Source: an uncultured Sphingomonas sp. (GTDB taxonomy: Bacteria; Pseudomonadota; Alphaproteobacteria; Sphingomonadales; Sphingomonadaceae). From it: a DNA stretch of 64,000 nt. Numbering within the stretch: position 1 is the first letter of the stretch; each line of letters begins with the position of its first letter. Of this stretch, positions 20,207 to 28,983 are shown in pieces. Made by a program: the position numbers and the translations under genes. The notes beneath the pieces are model-generated. The model had not been told where the DNA came from. It was given only the letters and a program-made list of their open reading frames with translations, and made no database searches. The stretch covers positions 62,001-126,000 of the forward strand of contig NZ_CAJYHX010000028.1 of NCBI RefSeq assembly GCF_913774285.1, given 5' to 3'.

Positions 20207-20576
20207 CGCTTGCCAGGCCACCTGAAGCCTAGGTGGCAGCCAAGATCGGCTCAAAATCTCTTTCGCTTCGCCGGCTGCATCCCTTAGACGTCGTAGGCTC
20301 TCCGGTAGCCTTGCGTTTCTTGAGCGGAGGCCTCATCCAAGCTCCCAAAAGATGGTTAATGCGCTGGCCACGTGGTCGAATTGGCGTGTCGCGCTACCGA
20401 GGTCAAGCGGATGGCGTTGATGCACCAGATTTCGATCGTTCAAGCTCACCAAGGCATGCCTGGAAGCGAATTTTCGTGAGCGAGAGAAGCTAGCACAAAC
20501 GGCGCTTGCAACCGAGCTGTCCTGAGATAAACGAAATATCAAACCCGGGCGTATGGCCGTTGCGAGAGGGGTGCCC

Positions 20577-20777
20577 GTGACTTCCGAGGAAGAGACGAGG
20601 GCGTTTCTGATTGCCGAAGAGCTCATTGAGCAATACGGTGACGCCGTTCACCTGTTCTTGGGCGCAAAGATCTTCGAGACGCAGTCCCAAGGAAACCTCG
20701 AGCAGATGGAAGCGTGGCTCGTCATTCGTGAAACCGCCTTAACGGTGCTTGAGGCATACTCTCGACCCATGCACTGA
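20577..20777 (+). CDS. Small uncharacterised protein (DUF6961-like)
   Basis: GTG start after purine-rich stretch; TSEEETRAFLIAEELIEQYGDAVHLFLGAKIFETQSQGNLEQMEAWLVIRETALTVLE. Confidence 0.5.
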   Translation: MTSEEETRAFLIAEELIEQYGDAVHLFLGAKIFETQSQGNLEQMEAWLVIRETALTVLEAYSRPMH

Positions 20778-20971
20778 TTGTCTCGCAACGACGTTACGCT
20801 CCCCGCTGGCAGGTCTCGCCGGAGCGCACCTGCTGCGACGTCCAAGCAATTTGAACCGACTCGCAAGAGCGAAGCCTGCCTTCTAAAATAGAACTCGTGC
20901 TTTCGGGTATCTCATTGTAGATCGCCCCAGAGGGTATTTGGTCGCAGGGGGAATGGTGATTGGTGAGCTAA

Positions 20972-21027
20972 GCGCCCAAAGCCGGACCTTCCGGAGGCCG
21001 ACCGCCCTTCCTGAAAGCGGATGCAAA
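20972..21027. repeat. Interspersed intergenic repeat copy B
   Basis: GCGCCCAAAGCCGGACCTTC..CCTTCCTGAAAGCGGATGCAAA. Confidence 0.6.
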
Positions 21028-21129
21028 CGATAGCATCTGGTCAAAGCGGCCAGCAACAGAAACTGGTAGGTTTCTCGCAGACCCATGGTTTGACGACTGA
21101 GAGCAATCGCTAAGCTCGGATCTTGAAAC

Positions 21130-23445
21130 TCAGCTCGCCCGTCGGCCGGTGATTTGCAGGTTCGGAGCGCCGTTAATTCCGATGGATAGCTCCTCCTCTC
21201 GAAGAGCCCTTGAGAAGAGATAGCCCTGTAGCTCATTGCAGCCGGCCGTTCGAAGCAACGAGCCTTGCTCGCTGGTCTCAACGCCTTCGGCGGTGACCGA
21301 CAGGTTCATCGCATGACCGAGCGCGATGACAGCCTGCACGATCGCGATCGCCTCCTGGTCGCGGCCGACACGCTTGATGAAGCTCTTGTCGATCTTGATC
21401 CGGTCTACCTTGAACTGCTTGAGATAGCTCAGGCTGGAATAGCCGGTGCCGAAATCGTCCAGAGCGATCCGGAAGCCCGCGTCGCGCAGTTCATGCAGGG
21501 CGGCGCGCACCTCTTCGCCGTCATCGAGGAGGATCCCCTCGGTCACCTCCAGCTCGATTTGTCGCGGATGCACGCCGCAGCGCTGGACGGTGGATCGAGC
21601 GGCTGCGACGAAGCCCGCCGCCTTGAACTGAACGGGAGATACATTCACGGCCATCGTAAGATCGGGCCACTTTTTCGAGACGCGGCACGCTTCCGCGAGC
21701 ACCCAGCTTCCCAGCGCGTGAATCAGACCCGCTTCCTCGGCGATCGGAATGAAAAGATCGGGCGTTAACAGACCCTTTTTCGGGTGATCCCAACGAACAA
21801 GCGCCTCCAGTCCCACCACCGTCGCGCCGTTTGCATCCATTTTCGGCTGATAGGCGACGAACAGCTGCTGTCGGGCGCCCAGCGCCTTTCGTAAATCCTC
21901 TTCCAGCCCGCGCCGATTGGCGAGGCTCTCGTCCATCTCCGCAGTGAAGAAGCGATAGCCGTCGCGGCCGCTGGCCTTGACGCTGTACATCGCAATGTCG
22001 GCCTTGCGTAGCAGCTCGGTGCGATCGGAGCTGCGGGGAGTTCCCGTGGCAATGCCGATGCTGCCGCCGATCTGCACTTCCGATCCGAGGATCGGAAACG
22101 GATTGCGCAGCTCCGCGAGGCAGGCCTCCGCAAGCGCGTGGAGCGCTTCCGGCTCGACGCCCTCGGCCAGGCAGATGGCGAACTCATCGCCGCCCAGCCG
22201 CGCCAGCAGCCCGCCTTTGGGCAACTGGGCCAAGAGGCGGCCGGCAACGCTTTGGACCAATTGGTCCCCGGCAAGATGGCCGAGCGTGTCGTTGACGTGC
22301 TTGAACTTGTCCAAATCGATGAGCAGCACGCCGAGCGCCTGCTGGGCCATGTTGCCCGCGGCGCCATCGACGAAACGATTGAACGCGGCTCGGTTCGGCA
22401 GCGAAGTGAGCACGTCGTGATTGGCGAGATACTGGGCGCGTGCTTCCTTCGCTTGAAGCTCGACGCGTGCGGCCTCAAGCGCGCCGATCGAGCGGGCATC
22501 CCTGAACATCAATCGCCCGACGACGAAGACGAGCGCCGCCAACAAGGCAATCAGCGCAGCCGCCGCCGCGCCGCCGCGCCTGGCTATCGACCGGAGAATG
22601 TCGCGACCGGGCATGTCCGGCCGCCAGCCAAGATGACCGAGCAGCACGCCTTGCGACGAGCGCAGGGGAGCGCTGTACATCCCGGCTCTTATCGAGGCCG
22701 GGGCCGACAATACCCGCGCATCGCGGATGCCGCGGATGCGGCCCAAATCGCCCATCAGCTTGCTGTCCAGAAATCGAATGCTGACCAGCATGGGCTGCCG
22801 CCCTGGAGAGCCGACCACGAGCTTGGAATCGGGGATCATCCGCATCACGCTGACCGCGGCCACGCGCCCGGAGATCTGCACGAGATCGGTCGCGTGGAAT
22901 GCGGCCGGCGAAGTGCGCACCGTGCTGTTCTGCGCCAATTTTTGGCCAGGCAGGCGCTCATGGGTGTTGGGTGCCCGGCGGAGCGCGCCTCTCGCCGCCC
23001 GGATCAGGGGGAGCAGCTCCGGTCGGACGCGCGCGAAGATGGCAGGGGAAATCCGCTCACCGCCTCGCATGGCGTAGACCGGCCGATCCTGACCGTTGAT
23101 GATAATGTCCAGCTCGTGATTGAACACATAGTTCAGCCATACACCCACATTCTTGTCGAGCCACTCGACATTGGGCTTGGCCTTCTGCACCTCCACATAG
23201 GCCGGGTCCCAGATGGCTACACCCGCTTGGCTTTGCGCGAGATCGTCGAGCACCGCGCCCAAAGCCAGATGAACATCGTTCGCCTGCCGTGCGCGGATCG
23301 ACTCGTCGACCTGATTGGCCGTTGCCCACAAGCTCCAGGTTCCGAACAGAACCAGCGCCACTGCAAGGCAGAGCGCTGGTGCCGCCACGAAGGTGGTGAA
23401 CCGCAGAAGGGGGCTGAGACGGGGAAGGCCAGGACGGTGGGACAT
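21130..23445 (-). CDS. CHASE4-like sensor GGDEF-EAL cyclic-di-GMP protein
   Basis: ARLGGDEFAI (GGDEF), LEALVRWDHPKKG (EAL-type), DDFGTGYSSLSYLKQFKVDRIKIDKSFI; N-terminal TM and periplasmic sensor region. Confidence 0.92.
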   Translation of the reverse strand: MSHRPGLPRLSPLLRFTTFVAAPALCLAVALVLFGTWSLWATANQVDESIRARQANDVHLALGAVLDDLAQSQAGVAIWDPAYVEVQKAKPNVEWLDKNVGVWLNYVFNHELDIIINGQDRPVYAMRGGERISPAIFARVRPELLPLIRAARGALRRAPNTHERLPGQKLAQNSTVRTSPAAFHATDLVQISGRVAAVSVMRMIPDSKLVVGSPGRQPMLVSIRFLDSKLMGDLGRIRGIRDARVLSAPASIRAGMYSAPLRSSQGVLLGHLGWRPDMPGRDILRSIARRGGAAAAALIALLAALVFVVGRLMFRDARSIGALEAARVELQAKEARAQYLANHDVLTSLPNRAAFNRFVDGAAGNMAQQALGVLLIDLDKFKHVNDTLGHLAGDQLVQSVAGRLLAQLPKGGLLARLGGDEFAICLAEGVEPEALHALAEACLAELRNPFPILGSEVQIGGSIGIATGTPRSSDRTELLRKADIAMYSVKASGRDGYRFFTAEMDESLANRRGLEEDLRKALGARQQLFVAYQPKMDANGATVVGLEALVRWDHPKKGLLTPDLFIPIAEEAGLIHALGSWVLAEACRVSKKWPDLTMAVNVSPVQFKAAGFVAAARSTVQRCGVHPRQIELEVTEGILLDDGEEVRAALHELRDAGFRIALDDFGTGYSSLSYLKQFKVDRIKIDKSFIKRVGRDQEAIAIVQAVIALGHAMNLSVTAEGVETSEQGSLLRTAGCNELQGYLFSRALREEELSIGINGAPNLQITGRRAS

Positions 23446-23841
23446 GCAACTGCGCAACCAAGAAAGACTTGATGCAAGTTCTTCAGACTGCCTGGTTCAG
23501 GACCGTTGCAGCCTCCATTGCTTGCTCCTCAGATTAGGAACAAAACCTTGTTTTTCAGTGAACTGCTCTGACGCAGGATTGGGGGCGATGCATCCCGTTG
23601 AACGCCGAAAGAACGGGCGTCGGCTTCTGCATCTCGATTCCCAGCCTCTTTTACCGGCATCGGCCTTCCACGATGTCGAACATTTCGAGCGATCCGTTTG
23701 ATGGGTGTTTCCTGCCAAGGCACAGATCGCCGGGGTGCAGGCCTCGCCATTTTCGTTTCGCCTCTGTGGTTTGGCGGACTGATCCGCTGTGCTGCAACGA
23801 TCCTATAATGCTGGGAGCGCGCCTTCCGCGCTGGGAGGACG

Positions 23842-24185
23842 ATGCGAGCAGCCGCGATCATAATTTGTACGACGATGCTGATCGCAGCGCCTGTCTCCGC
23901 GCAGGCGCCACTTGCCGAGCAGCAAGTTGCCCGCGCCATCGACCGCATGTTCGCCGACCCCCAGGCTGCGCTAGCCGCCGCCCGTGCTGCCGAGGGCGCT
24001 GCTAACAAGGGGCCCAAGCCGAGTCCTCTCGCTGCCAAGGCTCGATGGCTCGAAGGCGAGGCACTGTCGCGGCTGGATCGCGATGCCGAGGCGGAACCGC
24101 TGATCGGGCGTACCTTGGCGGAGGCGCGCGCCCGCTGGCCGAATACCCGTCTTCTTGCCGATCTGCTCATGACCTGGGGCGGCAT
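23842..24185 (+). pseudogene. 5' fragment of a secreted/TPR-type sensor gene, truncated at a rearrangement junction
   Basis: Signal peptide MRAAAIIICTTMLIAAPVSAQA then LDRDAEAEPLIGRTLAEARARWPNTRLLADLLMTWGGILRR; after ~24190 the frame becomes antisense of the TraA-downstream gene. Confidence 0.5.
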
Positions 24186-24189
24186 CCTG

Positions 24190-24420
24190 CGGCGTCAGCG
24201 TCATCGCCGGCCGCTTGGCCAGGATGTTGATCGCACCGCACACCTTGTCGTAGCCGTCGCGGATCTTCTCCAGGTCTGGGCCATAGTCACGCGCATGCAA
24301 TTCCTGCTGCCGCGCGGCGAAGCCGTCGACCGCAGCGGTGAGCCCCGCCAGCTTGCGCGACATGTCGTTGAACGCCTGGACGGTCTGGTTCGCTTCGGCG
24401 GGAGGTTCTTGGCTACCCAT
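24190..24420 (-). pseudogene. 5' fragment of DUF6118-like gene downstream of traA
   Basis: MGSQEPPAEANQTVQAFNDMSRKLAGLTAAVDGFAARQQELHARDYGPDLEKIRDGYDKVCGAINILAKRPAMTLTP, then sequence unrelated. Confidence 0.55.
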
Positions 24421-24422
24421 GG

Positions 24423-27400
24423 CTACATTCCAATCCCAAGGCCCCGATCCCGATCGATCGAGAAGGTGAGCTGGCGGATGACCGAGCGCGTACGAGCATC
24501 ATCGCCAAGCGCCCGGCTGACGCCGCCGTCGCGGCTGCCGGGCGTCCATTCCGGCGACCACTGCCGCCCGAACAACTGACTACCCCGGCGGCTGAGCGCG
24601 GCGCCGAGCGCCGGGTCCTTCTCCAGCCCCTTCGCCATCGAGCGCATGGCGTTCTCGACACCTGCGCGCTTCTCTTCATTCTCCCACCCGCCCAACTTGC
24701 CCCGACGCGCCTGAAGCTGCTGCCAGGCCTGGACAAACCGATCAGCGCGCAGCTCAGGGTTGGTGCGCACCTCGGCCTCCAGCTGCATCTGGCGAATGGC
24801 TTTGGCGGTGCGGCCGTTGGCGGCTTCGCTAACCAAGCCCGGCGTCCGCTCGAACGCCATGTCGAGATCGCGGGACCCGTGGGGATGCAGCGCGTTGATC
24901 GCCTCGGCGGTGCGCGCGAGCGCTGCCTTCTGAACTTCGAGCGGCGCGCGGCCTTGGCCCGTCATGCGGCCTGCATCCTGTACGGCACGCGCATAGCCTT
25001 CGACCGCCCGCTCCAGCTTCTGCGTTGCGGATGCCTCGGGCGTAGCCGCCGGCACCGAGAGTTTGAGCCCGTCGAAGCGCAGCTTTGTGGGCGCTCGCTC
25101 TGGCTCGGGGATGGACAGCCGCAACCCATCGAACATGCCGCGACGGGGTCCCGGTGCAGGCGCGCTACGCTCGGGTTCGACCAGCGGCTCTTTGGCAAGC
25201 GTATCGAGAATGCGCGACCGTTCGACACCGCGCCGGGCGGCGAAACGCTCGGCAGCAGCCTCATAGTCGAGGGCATTGTCTTTCGGCCGGTCCCGCGACA
25301 GCGTGCGGGCCAGCTTGCCCTGGTCAGCGAAGTCGTCGCGGCCATAATGAAGCTGCACGGCGTCGCGATGCCGCGACAGCGCGACATAGGCAGCGTGCCG
25401 GTCGAGCCCTGGCGTCGCCAGAACGTGCACCCGGTCGACGGTGACACCCTGCGCCTTGTGAATCGTGGCGGCATAGCCATGGGCGACGTCGGCGTAGTTC
25501 TTGTGGTCGAAGGCGACCTGGCGACCATCGTCCAGCCGCACGGCCATGCGGGCGTGATCGACCTGTTCGATGGTGCCGAGACTGCCATTCTTCACACCAA
25601 GGCTGCGTTCGTTACGCAGGAACATGACCCTGTCGCCTGCCCCGAACAAGCGTTCTCCGCGCGTGGTTTCGACAGCAATATCAGCATCTAATGCCCCACT
25701 GCGTTTCATCGCGTCGCGGGCCAGCGCATTCAGTTCATCGCATTCCTGGTTGGTGTGGGTCAGAATGATGCGCAACGCACCCGGATCGGCGATCCGCTCG
25801 CGATCCCAGCGCGCAATGAGCGCCGATCGAGCCTCGACTCGCGTCTCCGAGTCGACGACCATGCCGGCCTGGGCATACGCCTCCAGCGCCTCGACTGCGC
25901 GTCCAGTTGCGAGCTGCCGCGTCGCCATCCGCTGCCAGTCCTCGCGCTGCCGGCGAATGTCGGTAATCTCGATGGCGCCATGCCGCTCGGCGACTGAACC
26001 GAACGCCGCGCCGGCTTCGATCGCCTGCAACTGCTCGGGGTCGCCGACCAACACCACCTTGGCGTGGCGCTTCTCAGCTTCGGCGATCACCCGCTCCATC
26101 TGGCGCGTGCCGATCATGCCGGCTTCGTCGATCACCAGGATCGACCTGTCGGTCAGTAGTTCACGACCCTGTCCCCATTGATGTTCGATGCTGGCGATCG
26201 TGCGCGACGTGATGCCCGATCCGCTTTCCAGATTCTCCGCGGCGATGCCGGACAGCGCCAGTCCCCGCACCTGATAGCCGGCGCTCTCCCACGCTTCTCG
26301 TGCAACGCCGAGCATCGCCGATTTGCCGGTACCGGCATAGCCGACGACAACGCCCAGATCCTTGCCGCTGGTGACATGATCAAAGGCGCTGCGCTGTTCG
26401 CTCGACAGGACCAGCCCGCGCATTTCGGCACGGGCCAGGGCGAGCTTGCGATGCTGCTCGTCCATGCCATGCCCGCGACTGGCATCGAGCTTCACCGTCG
26501 CGCGCTCCAGCCGCGCTTCAGCCTCGACCATATCGCGGCTGGTGAAGCGATCTTCGCCGCACCCGTCCTTACCCAGCTTCACGAGCTCGGGCGACGCGCG
26601 CACCGCTGCCATCACCTGGTCGAACTGCTCTTTGCCTTCGCTATGACGATGCACGAACATCGCCAGATCTCGGGTGGTGAAGGTCGCCTGGGTGCGGGTG
26701 ATCGCGTCGAGCGCAATCGCCGGATTGGCCAGCAGCTTTTCGCCATTGGCGCGCGCGATATCGTGATGCTCTTCGAGCCGTTCGGACGACAGCCCCTGCT
26801 CGGCCATTCGCGCCGCCGCTGAACCGATCTTGTGCTGCGGCTCTAGCTCGATGCCCTGCGCTTCCAAGGAGCGATGATCCACGCGCGCATCGATGTCCAA
26901 GTCGGCCAGCCGCGCATTGACGTGCCCCGCCCAGCGCTCACGCCATTTCTCCAGAAGGTCGGTGCGGTTCCAGTCGCGGTTCTTCTTGCCGAACCCATCA
27001 GCATCGACCTCACGCAACGCTATCATGACATGCGCGTGCGGCTTCGCTTCGCCATCGGCGCCGACATCCCAATGGACATTGAGATCGGCGACCATGCCGC
27101 GGTCCACAAATTCGGCCTGGACGAACTCGCTCGCCAGCCGAATGCCCTCGACCTGGTCCAGCTCGCGTGGGATCGCGAATTCGATCTCGCGTGCAAGCTG
27201 CGCGTCCTTGCGCAGCTCGACGGCTTCGACCGCATTCCACAGCTTCTCCCGATCGCCGAGATGCTCGGGCGCACCGTCCGGCAGCAGCACTTCGGAATGC
27301 ACGACGGCGGCCTTGTTCGAGAAGTCGTGATGCCGATCGAGTCGCTGATCGTGCAGCCGCGAGGCGGAGCGATAAGAGGCAGCGGCAAGTGCCGACGATC

Positions 27401-27446
27401 CGCTGGCGCGGCTGATGATCTTGGCCGAGAAATGGTAGATCGCCAT
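24423..27446 (-). CDS. traA: Ti-type (MOBQ) conjugative relaxase/helicase TraA
   Basis: MAIYHFSAKIISRASGSSALAAASYRS; KPHAHVMIALREVD (HxH); VVVGYAGTGKSAMLG Walker A; ILVIDEAGMIGTRQM Walker B. Confidence 0.93.
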   Translation of the reverse strand: MAIYHFSAKIISRASGSSALAAASYRSASRLHDQRLDRHHDFSNKAAVVHSEVLLPDGAPEHLGDREKLWNAVEAVELRKDAQLAREIEFAIPRELDQVEGIRLASEFVQAEFVDRGMVADLNVHWDVGADGEAKPHAHVMIALREVDADGFGKKNRDWNRTDLLEKWRERWAGHVNARLADLDIDARVDHRSLEAQGIELEPQHKIGSAAARMAEQGLSSERLEEHHDIARANGEKLLANPAIALDAITRTQATFTTRDLAMFVHRHSEGKEQFDQVMAAVRASPELVKLGKDGCGEDRFTSRDMVEAEARLERATVKLDASRGHGMDEQHRKLALARAEMRGLVLSSEQRSAFDHVTSGKDLGVVVGYAGTGKSAMLGVAREAWESAGYQVRGLALSGIAAENLESGSGITSRTIASIEHQWGQGRELLTDRSILVIDEAGMIGTRQMERVIAEAEKRHAKVVLVGDPEQLQAIEAGAAFGSVAERHGAIEITDIRRQREDWQRMATRQLATGRAVEALEAYAQAGMVVDSETRVEARSALIARWDRERIADPGALRIILTHTNQECDELNALARDAMKRSGALDADIAVETTRGERLFGAGDRVMFLRNERSLGVKNGSLGTIEQVDHARMAVRLDDGRQVAFDHKNYADVAHGYAATIHKAQGVTVDRVHVLATPGLDRHAAYVALSRHRDAVQLHYGRDDFADQGKLARTLSRDRPKDNALDYEAAAERFAARRGVERSRILDTLAKEPLVEPERSAPAPGPRRGMFDGLRLSIPEPERAPTKLRFDGLKLSVPAATPEASATQKLERAVEGYARAVQDAGRMTGQGRAPLEVQKAALARTAEAINALHPHGSRDLDMAFERTPGLVSEAANGRTAKAIRQMQLEAEVRTNPELRADRFVQAWQQLQARRGKLGGWENEEKRAGVENAMRSMAKGLEKDPALGAALSRRGSQLFGRQWSPEWTPGSRDGGVSRALGDDARTRSVIRQLTFSIDRDRGLGIGM

Positions 27447-27469
27447 AGCGGCAATCCATTTACACCAAA

Positions 27470-27503
27470 CAAGCGACGTCGGCACGACGTATAAGCGCGC
27501 CCT
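27470..27503 (+). other. oriT: Putative oriT with nic region
   Basis: ACGTCGGCACGACGTATAAGCGCGCCCT between traA and traC: 5-bp inverted repeat ACGTC/GACGT followed by TAAGCGCGCCCT, close to RSF1010/Ti-type TAAGTGCGCCCT. Confidence 0.7.
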
Positions 27504-27617
27504 CAAAAGATTTCATCTTTTTCTCGACTTGATCATCCCAAGATGTTTCACGATATTTTCGCTGATCGACGCAGTTCCTAAATCACCGAACATCAGTCAT
27601 CAACTTCGGAGAGTTCG

Positions 27618-27938
27618 ATGCGCAAACCGAGGGACTTCGATTCGGAACTGAAGGCGCTCGACAGCAAGGCGAGGCAGCTCAAACAGGCCAAGCTCCACCA
27701 GCTTGGCGAGCTGGTAGTCGCGACCGGTGCCGATGCGCTGCCGGTCGAGCAACTGGCGGGTGCGCTGCTCACCGCTGTCAGCGCGTCCGACATGATCGTA
27801 CGGGAGGACTGGCGCCAGCGTGGCGCGGCCTTCTTTCTGCTGCAGGGAAAAGCTCGCGGCGGCGCTCGTTCGCGTGCGGCATCGGCTGCGGCAGCTGACA
27901 GCAGCACGGCACCGATTGGAAGCGAAGCGGGCGCGTAA
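27618..27938 (+). CDS. traC: Conjugal transfer protein TraC (Ti-type accessory)
   Basis: MRKPRDFDSELKALDSKARQLKQAKLHQLGELVVATGADALPVEQLAGALLTAV; divergent from traA. Confidence 0.8.
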   Translation: MRKPRDFDSELKALDSKARQLKQAKLHQLGELVVATGADALPVEQLAGALLTAVSASDMIVREDWRQRGAAFFLLQGKARGGARSRAASAAAADSSTAPIGSEAGA

Positions 27939-27954
27939 TGACACGCGGGAATGG

Positions 27955-28173
27955 ATGGTGAAGCGCCGCGAACGAACGCGCCAGCTGATCGAGCTGGGCG
28001 GGCTGGTCACAAAGGCCGGGCTCGTCGACCTTACCGACGACGATCGCGCCGTATTGTTAGGGCTGATGGTCGAAGCCGCGGCTACCTTGCAGGGCGAACA
28101 TCGCGACCAGGCGCTGACACTCTGGCGACGGCGCGGGCGGCGTGCATTTGCCGAAAGCGCCGCAGAACTATGA
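27955..28173 (+). CDS. traD: Conjugal transfer protein TraD (Ti-type accessory); start uncertain, may lie upstream
   Basis: MVKRRERTRQLIELGGLVTKAGLVDLTDDDRAVLLGLMVEAAATLQG. Confidence 0.75.
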   Translation: MVKRRERTRQLIELGGLVTKAGLVDLTDDDRAVLLGLMVEAAATLQGEHRDQALTLWRRRGRRAFAESAAEL

Positions 28174-28635
28174 CGGCAGCGAACAGAGATCGGCCCAGGT
28201 CCCGCCCACCAGTTCTGCGAGCCGTTCGGTTGTGATCCGCACCGACGCGGTGCGCGATCCAGCGGCGGGATAGACGGTGGCGAATTGGCGCAGCGAAATG
28301 TCGCAATAGATGGGCAGCGGCGTCGGCAATCCGAATGGGCACACGCCGCCAACCGGATGGCCTGTCAGCTGCTCGACGTCTTCGGCCGCGAGCATGCGTG
28401 GGCGACTGCCGAGCGCGTCCTTCACCTTGCGATTGTCGAGCCGGTAATCGCCGGCCGCCAAAACCAGCACCACCGCATCGCCGACGCGCAGTGACAGCGT
28501 TTTGGCGATCTGCCCCGGCAGCACATCAAGCGTGGCGGCAGCTTCGAGCACCGTTGCGGTGCTCGAAGCCCGTTCGATAATCGGAATGTCGGGTGCCCGC
28601 GCCTCCAGGAAGGCGCGGACGGCCTCGATCCCCAT
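28168..28635 (-). CDS. YbaK/EbsC family aminoacyl-tRNA deacylase
   Basis: TATVLEAAATLDVLPGQIAKTLSLRVGDAVVLVLAAGDYRLDNRKVK; TGHPVGGVCPFGL. Confidence 0.88.
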   Translation of the reverse strand: MGIEAVRAFLEARAPDIPIIERASSTATVLEAAATLDVLPGQIAKTLSLRVGDAVVLVLAAGDYRLDNRKVKDALGSRPRMLAAEDVEQLTGHPVGGVCPFGLPTPLPIYCDISLRQFATVYPAAGSRTASVRITTERLAELVGGTWADLCSLPS

Positions 28636-28910
28636 CAGCCGTTGAGCTTGTCCTTCACGGCCTTGGCGGGCGTGAAGGCAAGCTTCTTCGACGCCGCAAT
28701 CTGGATCGCCGCGCCGGTGGAAGGATTACGGCCTTCGCGCGCGGCGCTTTCCTTGACCTTGAACTTGCCGAAGCCGTTCAGCGACACTTCCTCGCCGGCC
28801 GCCGCTGCCTCGGTGATGGCAGTGAAAATGCCGTCAACCAGCTTGCGCGCGTCGGCCTTGGTGAGGCCGTGCGCTTCGGAAACGCGGTCGGCGAGATCGG
28901 CATTGTTCAT
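28635..28910 (-). CDS. HU family DNA-binding protein
   Basis: MNNADLADRVSEAHGLTKADARKLVDGIFTAI..GFGKFKVKESAAREGRNPSTGAAI. Confidence 0.93.
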   Translation of the reverse strand: MNNADLADRVSEAHGLTKADARKLVDGIFTAITEAAAAGEEVSLNGFGKFKVKESAAREGRNPSTGAAIQIAASKKLAFTPAKAVKDKLNG

Positions 28911-28983
28911 GGACGTTTTCTCCGTGTGAAAAGGGGCGTGCCCTCTAGGTGCGGTGCCCGATGCTGTCCAGCAGCCGACGCGA

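Noticed and set aside
22138-23472. Plus-strand ORF of 444 aa
   Set aside because: Antisense of the GGDEF-EAL gene; no motif.
23529-24185. Minus-strand ORF of 218 aa
   Set aside because: Ala/Ser/Arg-rich, antisense to a signal-peptide-bearing fragment; no family signature.
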